This document shows, one piece after another, positions 30,970-32,271 of a stretch of 32,271 bases of DNA. The DNA is taken from positions 1 through 32,271 of the IMG/VR virus record IMGVR_UViG_3300024518_000300; one strand, 5' to 3'. A program made the position numbers and the translations under genes. The first letter of the stretch is position 1; each line of letters begins with the position of its first letter. The stretch is from a virus. Under the pieces are notes generated by a model that saw only the letters and a program-made list of their open reading frames with translations, was not told the origin of the DNA and ran no database searches.

Positions 30970-31394
30970 TAACCTTGCTCACAAGTGTTGCACCTATTAT
31001 TATGGGTTTCTTGATGAAACTCGTAGCGATAAAATCTAAAGCCTCTAGTGATATGCAGAAGTTACAACTTCAAGCCTTAAATGCTAGAGCAGGTGAAATT
31101 GACTCCGCTAGGTCTTTTTCAGAGAAAGAATCTCCTTGGGCAGCCCTTAATAGACGAGTGATTATATTCGTACTCCTTGGCATTATAGTATTTACTCAGG
31201 TAGCACCAGTATTCTTAGATGTTCCCACAGTTATACCAACAATAATAAAAGGAACAAATTTTTTAGGCTTTACAATTTCACCTGACCAAATCGAATATGT
31301 GACAGTCAAGGGAATGTTAAAATTAGATGAAGTATTTGCTTGGACGACCCTAGTCGTTGAGTTTTATTTTGGGTCGCAGTTGGCTAAGTCATAA
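30966..31394 (+). CDS. Holin-like membrane protein (142 aa)
   Basis: I use ATG 30966, which overlaps the previous stop (ATGA); a TTG at 30942 is an alternative. The product has an N-terminal hydrophobic segment (MITLLTSVAPIIMGFLMKLV), a charged helix (ASSDMQKLQLQALNARAGEI), a second strong transmembrane helix (RRVIIFVLLGIIVFTQVAPV), and a third possible one near the end (EVFAWTTLVVEFYFGSQL). Size and topology fit phage holins, and its neighbours are secreted or membrane proteins. No endolysin is next to it in the visible sequence. Holin function is inferred. Confidence 0.55.
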   Translation: MITLLTSVAPIIMGFLMKLVAIKSKASSDMQKLQLQALNARAGEIDSARSFSEKESPWAALNRRVIIFVLLGIIVFTQVAPVFLDVPTVIPTIIKGTNFLGFTISPDQIEYVTVKGMLKLDEVFAWTTLVVEFYFGSQLAKS

Positions 31395-31395
31395 G

Positions 31396-31974
31396 ATGAA
31401 AAAATTACTTGTGCTACTTTTGGTAGCGTTGAACTCTTATTCTGCCGATAATACAACAACAAGTACAGTTACTTCTACTTCTAAATCAACAGTAGAACAC
31501 GCTAATCAAGCCCCACCGGGAGCAAGAGCGCCCAGTATATCTGTATCAAACTCTGACGTTTGTGTCTCGGGCTTTAGCACAGGAGCGCAGACAAGTGTTT
31601 TAGGATTGTCGCTTGGCACTACATTTGTAGATGTTAATTGTGAGCGACTTAAACTTAGCCGAGAACTACGAAAGAGTGGCATGAAGGTAGCAAGTGTTGC
31701 ATTATTATGTCAAGACCCAAGAGTGTTCCAAGCGATGATTATGTCGGGAACGCCTTGCCCAGCAAAAGGACAGATAGGTAAAGAAGCCGCAAAGTTTTGG
31801 AACTCATACCCTGAATTACGTCCTGACTTTAAGGAATACCTAGATAACAAAAGAATACTTATTGACGCAGGTTATATTAACGAAGACGGTACATTAGTTA
31901 CGGAGGTTGAGGATGCTATTGAGAGTAATGATAAGTCTCATGATTCTGAGCATAACTGGAACGAGCCTAGTTAA
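31396..31974 (+). CDS. Secreted cysteine-containing protein with signal peptide (192 aa)
   Basis: Starts MKKLLVLLLVALNSYSADNT, a typical signal peptide with likely cleavage near SYSA; an in-frame TTG at 31357 lies inside the previous gene. After a Ser/Thr-rich linker comes the core SNSDVCVSGFSTGAQTSVLG, VDVNCERLKLSRELRKSGMK, VASVALLCQDPRVFQAMIMS and GTPCP, with four cysteines that could form two disulfides. I have seen this core in other marine phages near lysis genes, without function. It may act in the periplasm during lysis or in the particle. It overlaps the next gene's start out of frame. Confidence 0.65.
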   Translation: MKKLLVLLLVALNSYSADNTTTSTVTSTSKSTVEHANQAPPGARAPSISVSNSDVCVSGFSTGAQTSVLGLSLGTTFVDVNCERLKLSRELRKSGMKVASVALLCQDPRVFQAMIMSGTPCPAKGQIGKEAAKFWNSYPELRPDFKEYLDNKRILIDAGYINEDGTLVTEVEDAIESNDKSHDSEHNWNEPS

Positions 31975-32271
31975 TGCACTCACAACAGATAATCAGTTAG
32001 ACAATAGCACACAAGGTGCGACTGAGTGTGAGTTTAATATTTGTCCGTATCAGTTCCCTGATATTCACATGCATATCTATATAGACAATGACAAGTACAA
32101 CGGTGGTGGCATCATCTATGCGGGTAGTAATGTAGAAGATAATATGGCTAGTGCAACTACAGGAATAGAGGCTATACCTGATGGCTACCAACTAGATGCT
32201 GTTAATTGGTATTTAGACGTAAGTGAAGGTTCTTATGCTCCAAATGGTGGGGTTGGTCAAACAGCAGGGGC
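31913..32271 (+). CDS. Signal-peptide protein, partial (runs off window)
   Basis: Starts at ATG 31913 inside the preceding gene in another frame, behind CGGAGG. The N-terminus MLLRVMISLMILSITGTSLV then NALTTDN is a signal peptide without a lipobox cysteine. The visible mature part contains a Cys pair (TECEFNICPYQFPD) and HMHIYIDNDKYNGGG, YAGSNVEDNM and GYQLDAVNWYLD. At least 119 residues are open to the window edge. No family recognised. The 62-nt overlap resembles nested spanin pairs in arrangement only. Confidence 0.65.
   Translation, partial: MLLRVMISLMILSITGTSLVNALTTDNQLDNSTQGATECEFNICPYQFPDIHMHIYIDNDKYNGGGIIYAGSNVEDNMASATTGIEAIPDGYQLDAVNWYLDVSEGSYAPNGGVGQTAG

Noticed and set aside
1-32271. 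CRISPR arrays, insertion sequences, integrase or att sites
   Set aside because: No regularly spaced repeats, transposase or recombinase sequence was seen; short direct repeats are explained by coding or iterons.

Overview
The window reads as part of an AT-rich, tailed double-stranded DNA phage, most likely a marine podovirus with SU10/P22-type head and neck proteins. Supporting this are a large terminase, an SU10/P22-type portal, an acidic scaffold, an SU10-type (DUF5309-like) capsid protein, a gp4-like adaptor, a gp10-like nozzle/plug, several glycine/glutamine-rich virion proteins with no recognisable tail tube, sheath or tape measure, and fibres with LamG/SPRY-like modules common in ocean phages. 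No integrase, RNA polymerase or DNA polymerase gene is visible. The host cannot be named; a marine proteobacterium is plausible. Both ends of the window cut through genes. Family names are recalled from sequence patterns and were not searched.

Region 1 (1-3530, minus strand) is an early/recombination operon: small unknown proteins, a DUF3846 protein, a stand-alone ArdC-N-like protein, a winged-helix protein, a DUF1071 single-strand annealing protein and SSB. It has three similar promoter-leader cassettes. Short gaps hold hairpins or hidden micro-ORFs.

Region 2 (3531-3771) is a divergent control region. It has a near-consensus leftward sigma70-type promoter with an 18-bp dyad just downstream, a weaker rightward promoter, and two tandem leader hairpins.

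Region 3 (3772-6647, plus strand) resembles the lambda O-P-ren-nin block. It has a wHTH initiator with two 24-bp iterons and an AT-rich stretch inside its gene (candidate origin), a P-like helicase-loader candidate, and a small HTH regulator preceded by a 32-bp dyad over its promoter and probably translated leaderless. VRR-NUC, DUF1364 and NinB-like proteins and micro-ORFs follow.

Region 4 (6647-26710) is packaging and virion structure in an uncommon order: TerS, TerL, a 1617-residue polyvalent internal virion protein (zincin HEVQH plus C-terminal muramidase-like domain), adaptor, two beta-rich tail proteins (one built of about twelve 20-residue repeats), gp10-like plug, four probable internal/ejection proteins, then portal, scaffold and major capsid.

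Region 5 (26726-32271) holds fibres and a probable lysis/secreted cluster: a TM/coiled-coil protein, a 40-residue basic ORF, a holin-like membrane protein, and two signal-peptide proteins in overlapping frames, the second running off the end. Genes are packed with ATGA or TAATG overlaps throughout, implying long, translationally coupled operons.
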